Shown in pieces: positions 24,301 to 36,149 of a stretch of DNA of 64,000 nucleotides; position 1 is the first letter of the stretch, and every line of letters begins with the position of its first letter. Origin of the DNA: Azolla caroliniana (lineage: Eukaryota; Polypodiophyta); the NCBI GenBank assembly GCA_043228905.1, contig JBHGNT010000017.1, forward strand, positions 310,001 to 374,000. Direction: 5' to 3'. A model generated the notes under the pieces. That model was not told where the DNA came from and made no database searches. It saw nothing but the letters and a program-made list of their open reading frames with translations. The position numbers and the translations under genes were made by a program.

Positions 24301-27300
24301 TTCGAAAAAGGAAAAATAGTTCCCAGTATCTTCATTTCATCTCTCATGCATTTCCCATAACATCGCTAGAGAAAATAAATAAACAAAAGTTGACCTCCTA
24401 ACCAACAAAACATTTCTGTGGGTCCACAAAATTAACAACCCCATTGCAAGTTTAATGCAGAAAATGTTTGCTTTATGTCTATACACAGAATTAAAATGAA
24501 GTTATTCCATAACATCCAGATTTTTAAAAAGCTAAGATTGCAACTTTTATATCATTCGGGTCAAAAGTAAAGCCAGACCTGCGATGCAAAGGCCCTACTA
24601 ACTCTTGATGATTCAGCAACTTCTTTGGCTTCCTCATAATACCCAGTTCGTAAGCAAAAAAATATCTGTTCAAATGCATGTAAACGTTTAGTGAATTTAC
24701 CTCAAGAATTATATAAAACATCTCAACAGAATGACAATAACATAGAATGTACTATAATAAGACAAAATAAATAGCTTACAAAATTACAAGATGAAAAACA
24801 AGAAATTGTATTAAAATCAGAGAATATAAGATGAAATAGTGCAATGGAGGATGGCCTTGAATACAACATTCCAAACAAGCTTATCAAAAATATGTGTGTA
24901 TGCGTGCTTGTAGAGTGGTACAGCATAACGACACCTGAATGAAAGGGTTGAGAACTACATATTGAACACAAATTAACTGTGCGAGAATTCACTAATGAAA
25001 TGAAGAGAGAAGTTGGGCAGACATTGTAATCAGAACCTTCCCGTTACACACACGTAATAAAACAATAATTTCAAGAAAGAAACTACTGTGCTGCATTGCA
25101 ACACTATCAATATTTGTTGTAGCATTCCAGTAATCAGTTTCAATACTGATAAATTTTCAGTCTTGAATACCTGATGCCAAGTAGTATCAAATGGTGGCTG
25201 TCGCCTCAGTTGCTGCACATCAAAATCAAGCAAGCCATGATCTCTCAAGCGCACCTGTAGTACAAGAATTCAATTTAATTATCAAAAAAAAAAGTGCTAG
25301 TCTCTAGCAGCAAAGAGATTGTACATAAACGAGGCAGATCTAAAAGAATAAGTTCCTACCCTCAAAAACGCATGAACAAGTTGAAGGTTTCCTGTTGAGC
25401 CTCCGAGTGCAGCCTGCACTATACAGTATTCCAGCAGTGTGTATTGAAATGTTATTTTAACTACAGTTTTATCTCTATTAGAAATTAACCTGTGCTGGAT
25501 GATTTTGTATTGTATCACGAATGTATTTTTCATGACCTTCTTCAAGATGATGTCGAGCACCAATTATCAGCTGCATTTTTCTTGTCATACCGCCAGAAGT
25601 ATCAGAAATTTCTGACAGTAAGCACTGAAATTGCAAAGAGAGACTAATATTAAAATAGAACACAAAGCGCCAATTGAAATGAAAGAAAAAAATGCAATTA
25701 TACAATGACCACAAGTTAGCATAAATGATCTGACCTGAATGAGTTGCCATACTTTCCGCATAGTAACCGACTTCAACCCATGTATGTCCTCTGCTACAGT
25801 TTCGCAAGCTTCTTTAAATTCAGCTGCAGCCTATATACCATTTCTATGTTATGCGAATTTTTGAAGTAACACAGAATACAATAAAGTTCATTGGTAAAAC
25901 ATAAGATTAGAACAGGAACTTTAAAAAAACAGTGGCACAATGTCTCCATTTTAAACAAAATTAATTCCAATCAGACATTTTAAAACATCTCCTAAGAATC
26001 AACACCTTGAATACATTCTTCAGCCAGAATTTCTAATGTATAGATATGCATGTGTTTAGAGGACTTACCAACCAATATCACAATCATATTCAGAAGAATC
26101 AACCCGCAATTGAACTTATGAATTTCTGATGTATGGATATGCATGTTCTTAGGAGACTTATAAAACCCCAAAAACAGAAGTGCAAAAGAGATGCTGTATT
26201 TAGCTTGGAGAAAATGTATTTAGACCAAGAGACATGTAACCCAAAGAATCAACCAGCAATCTGAAATTATGAATATGATATGTAAAGGAAAAAGCCCAAA
26301 AAACAGAAGTGTAAAAGAGGTACTGTATTTGGCTTGGGGAAAATGTATTCCGACCCAACACGTATCATATATCATTGTCCAAGACATGTACCCAAGAAAG
26401 GAGTGAACAACCAAGTTTCAAATGGAAACTTTCCATCTCTTCTTCAGTTCATAGGTGAACAGGGAGATACTATGCACCTGCTTGTGTGGACCATGTGGAT
26501 AATTGTAGTAGCAAATAGCACCCAGATAAACTTCTATACACATGTCTTACAGCAAAACCACAATATCAGGCTCTTAAAATCTAGAATTCTTATATTATGG
26601 TCACAGCCACTAATTCTTTTTTACAATTCAAAGCCACTGGTCCTATATTGATTATGACCATAACAAAGATCAATTTGTTCATGATTGTTATTGATAAAAA
26701 AAAGCCAGTATAACAATGATTGAATTCATATGCAAAAGATACACCCACCATTATTGTCATCAGTGAGAGATACAAGTGCATGATGCAATCAGGAACAGTG
26801 CAAATTTGATGTGCTACTAACACAAGTTTGCCCGTTAGAAAATTAAACCACGTGAAAGGTTCCAGGGCCAGGGTTTGATTTTTATTATTTACTTCAATTT
26901 GCACAATGTTCCAATTCAAAATAATGATTGTGATAATGGAGCTGCAATCATATGTATATTAAGGAACAAAACTTCAAATTTTCGGAGTCAAAAGCCACAC
27001 ATCTTCACTAGCTCAGATAATGTCAAGTATATCATAGGCTAATTACAACACACCCAGCAATAGGACAGAGCAAAAACTACTATATAAATTGAAGAAATAG
27101 CAGAAAATAAACAGCTAAAAGTAGTTCTTATTTTTGAATAAGAACTCATTAAGCAAACATACTTTTTCAAGAAAAAAAACTCACATTGAAAGGTATCCCA
27201 CGTTCCCGTGATTCATTCAGCTTTACAACAACTCCAGCATATGCTGCAGCCTTTCTTTCTTGGTACGTGTTCTGCACAGATTCATTAATCTGCATATCTT

Positions 27301-30300
27301 GTGAAGATTTTGCACTATATGGAACAATCTGGCTCCTCTGTGTTTGCTTTGCACTAGAAGGCGTGCTTACATTTGGAGCAAGAGTAAGTGGTAAACGGCT
27401 TAATGTGTGCAAAAAATCTCGCTTTTCTTTTTGCCACTCATCCTGGAAGAGCACGCAAGGGGTCATGTCAATTGTTCCAAATATTTTTGTGACATAGTAG
27501 ATTTACCTCCTCCAAAATTAAAACATTCAAGTAGTAACACCAACAGAAATGCTTTCATGAAGGGTGAAACCTTACCTCAAGTGTCTTCATCATGTAGCCA
27601 TTAAATGCTCGAAGATTGTCTTTCTGGGCTCCTTGAATTGCAGAAAGCATGGTCATTTCATGTACCTGCTAAATTTACTCGATAGGTTAATAAAACATAA
27701 TCCAAGCAAAGCAAGAGGAATACATGCTCAGCTATACAGCACTGCAATTAAAAAGATCAGCTAATATAGCAACAGCTTGGGACATAAGTGGAGAACGATA
27801 TTGGTCGAAGTTGTCAAATAGAAATAGAAAATACAGTGAGACTTTGATGGTATTATTTTTGATAGAAAATTTCCATAACTCAGGAAAGGCACAAAATAAA
27901 CTACAACCAAGGGAATCTTCAATAAGGATATGATAGAATGTCTCAGCACTGATGTTGGGTGTGGATAAACCAGCCTTCATATCATTATTTCTTTATGGCC
28001 AATAGATCTACTGATTTTTCTGAACCTTCAACTCCCATTTCTTGGTAGGAAATCTCAGATATGTACTAAAAAAAGCACTCAGAACCTTAAAACGAGAATA
28101 AGGACTTCATCAGTCCACTGTCTCAACATGGGAAGTTTTGTTTTCCATTATAGGAGACACGAAATTACTAGAGTCCCACAGGTTCAGATATTCCATAACA
28201 AAACAACTCATTGCACAGGTGCACTGCCTTAATATGGAATAAAATAGGGATTATCTCCAGTTGTGGCAAATAGGAAATGATGCAGCCCTACAGATTCATG
28301 TATTCAAGCATAAAATACTTATGTACAGATTAAAACCCAAGTCCAATTATCAAACCTTGTCCATATCATGGCAATTAGAAGAATAATTTAAATTCAAAGA
28401 GGTTATGTTAAGATGACAAAGTGGATATTTAGATTGCATATTCAAAGTTGCCATGAAACATCAGTCAAAGACACATACCTGCTGCAAATATTCCTCTACA
28501 CTAGTTGCCTCGATAGGGAAAACATCTTCAAAGCTTGTCTGAAAAGTTAAAAGAGAAATATATCGTGAGAAAGTATTTCCACATTTACCACATTTAATGT
28601 ACTCTTTATGTTTTATGCAGAAAACAACGATATGCTTTAGATGTAGTCTACAGCTCATGCCTTTCCACACAAATGTCACAAACCAGATAATGAAACTGTA
28701 TTTAAAATTCTGAAACACTCTCCTCTCCCTCACTCAAAAGTGAACATTTTGGACTCTTAACATCCTTTCAGCAGAATACACCACCAATTGAAATCTCACC
28801 TTCAGCTCAAAAGATTTCAAATCTCTGGTAAGCTGATCAGCATTAATACCTTCTCGTGCAAGCAATCTACAAGGATGTCAGAGATTCATTAATACCAATG
28901 GATATGTTCAAACACAGCATTATACATTTTACATGCTAAGGTGAAATGTGAAAAAATTAAGCTTTACAACTTCCATACTAAACTGGTACACCTCCTCTGG
29001 AAAGCTAATAACAGTATGCATCGATATGGACTTGGAGGAATAACTTGTGGGTGTCTTGCAAAACACAGACATTTTTTTTTTTATTGTATATTAATTTCTA
29101 TGTTCATATAAATATGATAAAAGATCTTGCATCATATCTGCAACATGTTGACAAGATTAAGACGACAATAATCCAAGAACAATTCTGATGCAGCTGAGTC
29201 TGATATTCAACCTGTTACAAGTAGCAACTATGATATATTTGTGTAGTAAGTCTGGACTTGACATATTATAGTAAATAATAGCCCACTCTCACCTGAATCC
29301 ACATCGGCATCTTCTGTACCATCTCAAGCAAAATTCCCATTGCTTAAACTTAATATGTTAAATCTTTATCTACCATTCTAATGCAGCTGACTCTGACATT
29401 CAAAATGTTGCAAGTAGCAACCATGATATATTTGCGTGTGGTATGTATGTTATTAAAAATCAAGCTCAACTTCAGTAAACAAGTTCTTATGGAGAAAAGC
29501 ATAATGTGTTAAAAATATGTGTGAAACTATTGTAATCTGTGTGAACTATTTAGATATTCGAAGACCTAGATTTTGATACCTAATTAGTTGTCAAGTGTAA
29601 ATCTGGTCCAAGAATATTAGATATTCTTATGACAGAATTGTACTCAGGTGGATGTCAATGAATAGACCACCAGCCACACTTAATGTGGTAGACTATTGGG
29701 GACTTGTATATAAAGCCCGCTTGGGGCATTGTTTTTTATGATAATTCTTAGTTGATCAATATAATTCTCTCTTGCCCACACACTCACTCTCAAACATGCA
29801 TACCACTTTGGCAAACCCCGACTCATTGAGAGTCAGCATCCTTTACACATGCCACCAACATATATTATAGCAAAGAACACCACACTCTCATCTGAATCCA
29901 CCTCACATCTTCTGTACAGTCTGGAACCAAATCATCATGCCCCAAATTTCTATGTTAAATTGGAGCTAACAAAATGACAATTTCTTTCATATTAGACCTA
30001 CCATTCCATGAATCTACTCCCAAAAAACAATTGAGGGCTTCACTTACAAATGACGTGTCACAGCTTTAAAACACGCAAGAATGGAAATTGACAAAGGATG
30101 TATACATCACACAGTCTGTTTCTTTACAGTTATCACACCTAATAAAGTTCAATTACTTCAATCCCAGGCTCCTGCAGACTGTACTTTAGCACAATGGCAA
30201 GGAAAGAAAGTAGTTACATAATAATTCTCACAGGAGTTTTTTGGCCAATCTAGAGCACATAACCACATTCACGATGCTATTCACAGTTCCCAATTAAGCT

Positions 30301-31096
30301 CTATTTACAAAAGAATCTAAGCATATCACAAGTTAAAATGACTACCTTGTTGCCGCGATGGTTTGATTGGGAGACTCAAGACGTGAAGTTCGTGCTTTAA
30401 GCTTTCTCGAGAGCGCCTCCAACTGATCTAAACTTCTCTGTTAAAAAACACCACTCATGTAAAAAATACTGAGCTCATCCACGTTTCTCTGTGAGAAGTG
30501 CATGACACTTATGTAAAACGATGGCAAAGAAGAAATACATCAATTATGTTAAAAAGATCAAACTGGTTAAACCTCTCTGCAAGAAAAAATAAACGATCAA
30601 CTACGTGAAAAGTTTGAGCTGGTCTACAATGCTCCGTGCTAGATAAAGGACATAACTTTTGTGCAAAAAAGACCGGACTGGTCTAAAATTTCTCTATGGC
30701 TACTCCCTGTAAGAAGAAAAATATAAGTGTGCGCTAACCAGATCGAACTGATCTAAACTTCTGAATGATAAGAAAAACATAATACATGTAAAAGGAATTA
30801 AGAACGTGCTTGTCTAAACTTCTCTGTGATGAATAAAAAACAATTGACGTGCTTGTTTGTTCTAAACTCCTCCGTGTGAAAAGACGACAAACAGCACGAT
30901 TGTGTATAAACCCAGACAACTCTGTAGAGAAAGCCATGCCGACAGTGGAAGGAGGGACATTTGCTGGCAGAAAGCCCTAGGTCTGTGGTCGTACCTGGAT
31001 AGGGGGGAACTGAGCGGAAGGAGTGGCAGATTGAAGAAGCTGAGTAGAGTTATGCAGAAGGTCCGCCCAGCTCCTGGTGTCTGTGTCGCCTGCCAT
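21349..31096 (-). CDS. NUP93: Nuclear pore complex protein NUP93
   Basis: Fifteen exons join without frame breaks to 857 aa, close to the about 860 aa of Arabidopsis NUP93. Exons in gene order: 30995-31096, 30346-30437, 28800-28866, 28479-28538, 27576-27665, 27185-27442, 25735-25830, 25490-25624, 25360-25413, 25171-25254, 24579-24665, 23088-23984, 22826-23007, 21850-22141, 21349-21426. The protein opens with MAGDTDTRSWADLLHNSTQ and belongs to the Nic96/Nup93 family, an all-helical scaffold that links the inner ring of the nuclear pore to other nucleoporins. The Nic96 region runs from about residue 220 to the end; recognisable pieces are KRDFLHTLSRLPL, DTIQNHPAQAALGGS, FDTTWHQIFFCLRTGYYEEA, FLWFNLA and AISYLV. 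The first exon 5' of the ATG is followed by a C-rich stretch (G-rich on the coding strand). The acceptor of exon 14 was set to the site that avoids an immediate stop. Its intron 1 and intron 2 carry unusual duplications, listed separately. Confidence 0.95.
26000..26375 (-). repeat. Duplications in NUP93 intron 6
   Basis: Two kinds of imperfect copies overlap here: atttctgatgtatggatatg-like text at about 26027 and 26122, and aacagaagtgcaaaagag-like text at 26173 and 26302 (129 bp apart), each followed by ctgtattt-gcttgg-gaaaatgtatt. This is old local duplication inside the intron. Confidence 0.7.
29185..29960 (-). repeat. Segment duplication in NUP93 intron 2
   Basis: The segment from about 29185 to 29340 (ctgatgcagctgagtctgat, gtagcaactatgatatatttg, ctctcacctgaatccac, atcttctgtac) recurs from about 29380, but the second copy is split: its first part ends near 29447 and its second part resumes near 29861. 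The gap is occupied by an LTR-like insertion. Confidence 0.7.
29448..29860. mobile_element. Probable solo LTR in NUP93 intron 2
   Basis: About 413 bp beginning TGTTATT and ending CCAACA, with an internal tatataaag near 29708 and a pyrimidine-rich end, interrupting the second copy of the duplicated intron segment. The shape (TG...CA ends, TATA box about 150 bp before the end on the plus strand) fits a solo LTR. I could not confirm a 5-bp target duplication, so the exact ends are uncertain. Confidence 0.45.
30421..30890 (-). repeat. Array of intron 1/exon 2 junction copies (NUP93)
   Basis: On the coding strand the true acceptor reads aacag|AGAAGTTTAGATCAG. Upstream in intron 1 the same text recurs in diverged form with anchors near 30483, 30570, 30627, 30686, 30756, 30817 and 30866, spaced about 50-90 bp. 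Examples are cacag AGAAGTTTAGACAAG, attcag AAGTTTAGATCAG and cttgcag AGAGGTTTAACCAG. Most units keep an AG at the equivalent of the splice acceptor. Exon 2 carries the copy that is used in the model because only it continues into the conserved coding sequence. Confidence 0.8.
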
Positions 31097-33108
31097 AGCG
31101 ACGTGTGAACTCCCTCCTCCCTCGTCTGCTTCAACGATTCGAAAACGGCGTCGTTGCTTTCTTTCTTACTTCGTCTGTCTCTGTCTCTCTGTCTCTCTGT
31201 CTCTGTCTGCCTTCCCGACCCCCGACTGACCCCTCCCCTCCCCTCCCCTCCCCTCCTCCTTTCCCTCCCTCAGAAACTGAATTCCTTCTCTTCCCTGCTG
31301 AGTTCGTAAGTCGAATCGCCAAAAACAAAATATTGTGGCTTTTCTTCGTGATTTTGGGTTGGAGAGGCAGGCAAAAGGCAAAGGCCCGATTTTGCACTAC
31401 GAATTGTATATGTATATGTATGTATATTCATTCATGCCCATACATAATTCATCGTTTTTGAGCCTTGTCATGTTTGGTTTTCTTTCGTAAACACATACAT
31501 AGCATTCATTGCACGCTTCGAAGTGTAAACAACTTCTTAGTGCTCGTGATTTCTCGTCTGGGTCAGATATTTTGCATATGGTACTCAACTGAATGAAGAG
31601 TGTATAAATTTTCTTCTTATGTTATGAGAACTTCTGAAATTCCTCTCGTTGTGTTATGTTATGCATAAGGTAATTGATGCTTTCATAATGTCCCCATGCA
31701 AGCAAATTAAACATGATCTATGTATATACACAAAAGTTGTTGTTGCAATTAGTTGTATTAGACAAGAAATTCCTGTAGAGCTCAATAATGTGGATGTGCG
31801 TTTTGATCATTATTGGTTTCCATGCACCCTTGCGTGTAAGGTTTATGATAACCAACATCGTCTCCATTTGAAGGATTGGTGACCATCAAAAAGTGATCCT
31901 TGTTGAGCTTGGCCTTGTCTTTGTTTCACACCCTCATCATAATCGTCACACAGAAGATTTTGAGTTTGAGGGGGCTACGAATTCACACGCAAAAGTAGAC
32001 TTTCATTTTGACAACTTCCACTAAATACATCCAACTTTGTTTATCCTTGCTCCTCTTCATAACATTCACACCTCACTAGCCGCTATGGTAAATTCATTAT
32101 GAAAGTACATACATAAATTTATTATTATTGGGAATAAATGGGTCATAGTGATGGTTAGTATGATACAATGTTTGTATTACATCTAGAATTAAGGAAGTAA
32201 AAGAAATTCTACTACCCAATCTTTATAAGTTATTAATTTCCAAGCAATCAATGTATGTATGGATTGCTACACCGCACTAATGTTTATAGCTTATCGTGTC
32301 TTACGTGTTCATCAGGATGCAACCACATAATTTACCGTCACTATCCAAACTTCAGCATTCGATCACGAATCACGATTCAATGAACGAATTTGCTGTATCT
32401 AGATGCTTATACTAACGGAGGAAAGGAAGGGAGGAGAAGGAGCTTCAAACCGATATATAAATGCATGGCATTCATGGTGCTGCGCATTTATGTAGTGTGA
32501 TGATGACGGTGATAAAAAGGGACTAGAAACACATAAGCCATACGATGATGATGATGATGATGATGAGCATTCACTATGTACATACAAATGTATGTGTGTA
32601 CAACTTACTTACTATATGTACTACAGGTAGTATGTATGTAGTTCATATGAAACGTGGGAAGCCTGTATGTAATCAATTAATTAATGTAGTAATGAATGAT
32701 GTTACTTCTTAGGGGCAGAGCTAGTTATATGTACATACATACATACATATACGCACGCACACACTCTGTGGGGATTGACGTGCTGCTTATATTTACATGG
32801 TTAGTTAAGTGTCCTACGATCAGCGATGAATTTAGTGAGTGTGAGTGGGGTATCCCATCCCCACTTCGTTTAATAAATCCATATCCTTCAAGCAAAGGGA
32901 AGGGCGAATGTGGTATGTATACGTATGATGGCGATGGCGATGGCGATGGCGATGCAAAGCTTTGTCGCCACAAATTTTTGAGACAGACAGACAGGCAGGC
33001 AGGCAGAACCTACCTACCTTTGCACAAGACGAAGGGAACTCCAATAACCTTATCGCATCTCATAATTAATGAGTGAATTGAATTAAAGAAACATAATAAC
33101 TCTTCATC
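31097..33108. other. Divergent intergenic region, NUP93 promoter side
   Basis: Begins with the NUP93 leader and promoter (31097 to about 31600). The C-rich stretch at 31220-31270 is G-rich on the NUP93 coding strand. Further right are microsatellites: (GAT)n at about 32543-32567, (GCGATG)n at about 32930-32955, (ACAG)/(GCAG) at 32980-33006. No gene recognised. Confidence 0.55.
31230..31258 (-). promoter_or_regulatory. G-quadruplex-like motif upstream of NUP93
   Basis: On the NUP93 coding strand there are several consecutive GGGG runs separated by a single A, about 135-160 nt upstream of the ATG. This satisfies the usual G-quadruplex pattern in DNA, and in RNA if the leader extends this far. 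A role in transcription or translation is inference only. Confidence 0.5.
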
Positions 33109-34968
33109 ATGCAGCACGTGGATGCAGCTACAGCGTTTCTTTCTTCGGAACCGAAGAAAAGCCCAGGCACTTCCACGAGCCCTAGCCATATAGTTCCCAA
33201 CTGTTTTCTGCATTCATACCATACCTTCTCAGGTGATCTCTCTCTGCGTTTCTTGCCATTTCTCTGCCTTTTTCTTCTCCTCTTCCAGATTCTCCCCCTT
33301 AATCATCTTCTTGATTCTCCATCGTTGAATTTCAATCCCAGAGCTACTGCTTGCAATTCCGAGATATCACTTGTCGTTATCCTTAATTACAACCTGAAGT
33401 ACTACTTGCATACCTAAAGATCGACTGTTTCCCTGATTCTTCTGAGTTACACATCAAGCAGAAGAGTTTTTCTTCATCTGCTTACATTGCAGGTGCCTGC
33501 TGCTGCTTTACAATAATTCCTGTTTCGCGCATACTTCTTTATCATCAATAATTCTTTAAAATGGTGCCTTCATTGATCTGCTTTACAATGCATTCTAAGG
33601 CTAAAACGAATTCCCGTGTTTGTCTACAGGGAAGATTAGAAAGTTGTCTTGTTCGGATTTATGATTTTGACCTTTCTGCACGGATTTGTGCATTTTGCGA
33701 CTCTCTGCCAATTACTGTCAATGCCACGTCTGTTAAGAAAGATCGGAGTTTTGTTTTTCATATGCATTTTTTGAATTTTCAGAACAAATGTATGCATTTA
33801 AATCGTCTGCAATTTGTTCGCTGTGTTGTCTGCTAAGGAACATCAGAACGCTATCTTCAGATTTTGAATTTAATTTTGTTTCGTTTGAGCGAGCGATGCA
33901 ACACTGAACTCAATTCTCTGCAGTAAAAAAACAATGATCAGAATTGACGTTTAAGTCTATAGAATTAGGGTTTCTTTTCAGGAAGAGGAGAAAGTCTTTG
34001 AACGGGTGTAATATGTTCACGGAAAATCAAAAAACATGTCTAGCAAAATAGCTTGCTGTTGTCGAGCGTTGATCATCGTCTTGGCGGCTGGCATAAGAAT
34101 AGATGTCATGTTAAGAATCATGTGTACGCTCCATCCCGCTCCGATCATTCTCAGTGAAAGCGGAGGCAATAAATGTTGAAGGCCCTTTTCCACACGACCA
34201 ATTAATGTGGATAGGAATTGCTACACCGGAGCTCTTCTCGATGGGAACTCATATGAGTTCCATTCAAAAGAAAAGCCTCTATATGTACAACAAAATTATT
34301 GTTCCCATGTTTTTATCATCATCTTGTCAGTTTTGTTTCGTCTTGCGCGTGTTAGAGTTTCTATTTCTGCATCTTTCCACTTCCAACTCTTTCCTTCATT
34401 TGTCAACAGGAGTTTCTATTTCTGCATCCCCCCCTTCCAGTCGGTCCTCAAGCCTGCTTCAGTTTTCAATTCAACAAAACGAAGTTTCTATTTTTTCCGT
34501 ATCCATCTATGCATTCTATCTTATTTGCAGAGCGTGTCTCTGTATGCTTATGTTTCAAACGCCATTTGAATCTTTGATTCTAATATTTCCGCATCTCTCC
34601 AGGTCCAGCTTCACAGACGGCTCTCTTCTAGAGTTTCTATTTCTGCATCGCTCATCCTTTTCGAATGTGAAGCTTCGAGAGCTATTTTAGCACTTAAAAG
34701 GATTCAGAAGTTAATATTTCTGCTTCTTTCCATCCTCAGCTGGTTTTGCAGACGGTTCTTTTTCATCCTACATTTTAACAATCTGCAAGAGTTCTACTTC
34801 TGCGTCTACTTTACTTCCAACTTTATCACCAGTCCTTACCGTAACATTCAAGAATCGGGAGTTTCTAGTATTTCTGCATCTCCTACTTCTAGCCGTCCGG
34901 ACAGTTTTTGTTTTCCCTTCACAGGCTAATATTTAGCAGACGTTTTTCTCCCTGAAACTGGTTGTTTC
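33109..34968 (+). promoter_or_regulatory. Remorin promoter and leader region
   Basis: Pyrimidine-rich sequence with several plausible 5' UTR introns (for example ttcttctcctcttccag near 33290, and tgcag near 33491). I cannot fix the transcription start or leader splicing. Open frames here (102 and 178 codons) show no family resemblance and are most likely leader or intron sequence. The right third is the repeat array at 34354-34920. Confidence 0.45.
34354..34920 (+). repeat. Interspersed leader repeats upstream of remorin
   Basis: About eight copies of a motif close to gagtttctatttctgcatc occur at about 34355, 34410, 34481, 34581, 34631, 34711, 34790 and 34860, often followed by a tccactTCCAACT-like or CTTCCAG-like segment. 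Several copies are followed by an agacgg(t/c)t block. Each copy is preceded by AG, so every unit could look like a splice acceptor. Spacing is irregular (50-100 bp). Confidence 0.75.
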
Positions 34969-36149
34969 ATGGCTGAACTAGAGCAGCAGACGGTTGATCA
35001 ATGTACTGGTGATATGGACAAGCAACGAGAATCTGTCATGTCTAATGAAGAACAGTGCTCGGAGAGACTTTCAAACTCAAGAGATTCTCAAATGGAGCAT
35101 GATGATCATGGGCTAACTGGACATCGTGATTTTCCACCTCCTGCACTTAGTAAGATGCTTATAAATAGGAATGTTAGTAGGTAAGTATTTGGCATTTCTT
35201 TCGTGTTGAAAACTAATTTCCGTGTTGGTCACTTATTTTTCTTTAGAGGACATAGAGGTTGAGAATAATTCATCACCACGGAGTGTCGGATCAATGGGAA
35301 GAGGATCCCTGAATCGAGGTTTATAACTACAGCTTTACTAACTTCATACACGCTAATAAATTTTAAAACAATACATTTTTATAATCGTTGTTCCTTATTA
35401 ATTCTCTTTATTTATGGCAGATTTAGTTTTGGCAAAGCTAAATCAAGACAAAACAATATCATTGATAAAAGCATGGGAGGAGCACATGAAAGCAAAGTCT
35501 TTACATAGGTGATTAATGCCAGCTTTTTTTTAATAATGATATAATGGTGCTTAAATTATTCTCTCATCAATTTATAAAGAAAGCAATGGCTCAGCATGCT
35601 TAGACATTTGTAGAAAAGGGTGGAGACTGGTTGTCCAGTTTTTGTGTATGGAACTTGGCAGGTTGTTTTACAAGAATCGATTTCCTTTGTATAGGTATAA
35701 CAGGAAAGTGGCAAAGATATCAGCATGGGAGAAATCTATGAAGTCAAAAGCTGAATCAAACCTTAGAGCTTTAGAGGCAAGTAACTATTTGGTTTTGACA
35801 TCTGATGGGCCTCTTGCTTTTTATGACCATGATAGCTTAGAAGAATTTGAATTTTGAATGTAATAACGAAAAAGAAGCTGATTTAGACAGACCTAAATTT
35901 GTTAAGATATTGGCTTGACTTTTGTTGAGTCTTTATTGATTATAGGAAAGGCTAGAGAAGGAGAAGGCAATGAGTATAGAGAGAATGAAGAACGAGATAG
36001 CCGCAGTCCAAATGAGAGCAGAGGAGGACAGAGCACTTGCAGAGGCACTTCACGGAGAGGAGGTGCTGAAGGCAGAAGAGTTTGCTGCCAAGTACAGAGC
36101 GTCCGGAAGTTTACCCAAGAGACATCCATTCTGTTTCACATGCAGCTAG
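34969..36149 (+). CDS. Remorin family protein (short form)
   Basis: Five exons give 208 aa: 34969-35149, 35247-35318, 35421-35508, 35695-35776, 35946-36149. Remorins are plant-specific proteins of plasma-membrane nanodomains and plasmodesmata. The C-terminal remorin domain (about residues 90-205) is clear: LIKAWEEHMKAKSLHRYNRK, then ISAWEKSMKSKAESNLRALE, ERLEKEKAMSIERMKNEIA, MRAEEDRALAEALHGE and LKAEEFAAKYRASGSLPK, forming a coiled coil. It ends HPFCFTCS, with two cysteines placed like the S-acylated membrane anchor of other remorins. The N-terminal 90 residues are disordered and acidic. Intron 4 begins GC, not GT. The exon 1 donor is uncertain: the better-looking gtaagt at 35181 breaks the frame, while gtaaga at 35150 keeps it, giving PPPALKDIEVEN. 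The N-terminus is therefore less sure than the domain. Confidence 0.88.
35777..35945 (+). other. GC-AG intron in remorin gene
   Basis: The donor reads GAG|gcaagt, a perfect match to the consensus of the rare GC-AG class of U2 introns, and the acceptor is tatag|GAA. The reading frame (LRALE then ERLEKEK) requires exactly this junction; no GT donor nearby keeps both the frame and the conserved remorin sequence. Confidence 0.85.

Noticed and set aside
33109-34690. Open frames of 102-178 codons upstream of the remorin start
   Set aside because: Composition is that of pyrimidine-rich leader or intron sequence; no family and no initiation context that I trust.
34969-35184. Remorin exon 1 extended to the gtaagt donor at 35181
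   Set aside because: All nearby acceptors then give a stop within exon 2; the gtaaga donor at 35150 keeps the frame into DIEVENNSSPRS.
21204-36149. Shared synteny of NUP93 and remorin with Arabidopsis chromosomes 2 and 3
   Set aside because: From memory both families have members near each other there, but the remorin here is short and may belong to another group, and other neighbours do not fit, so I do not claim it.
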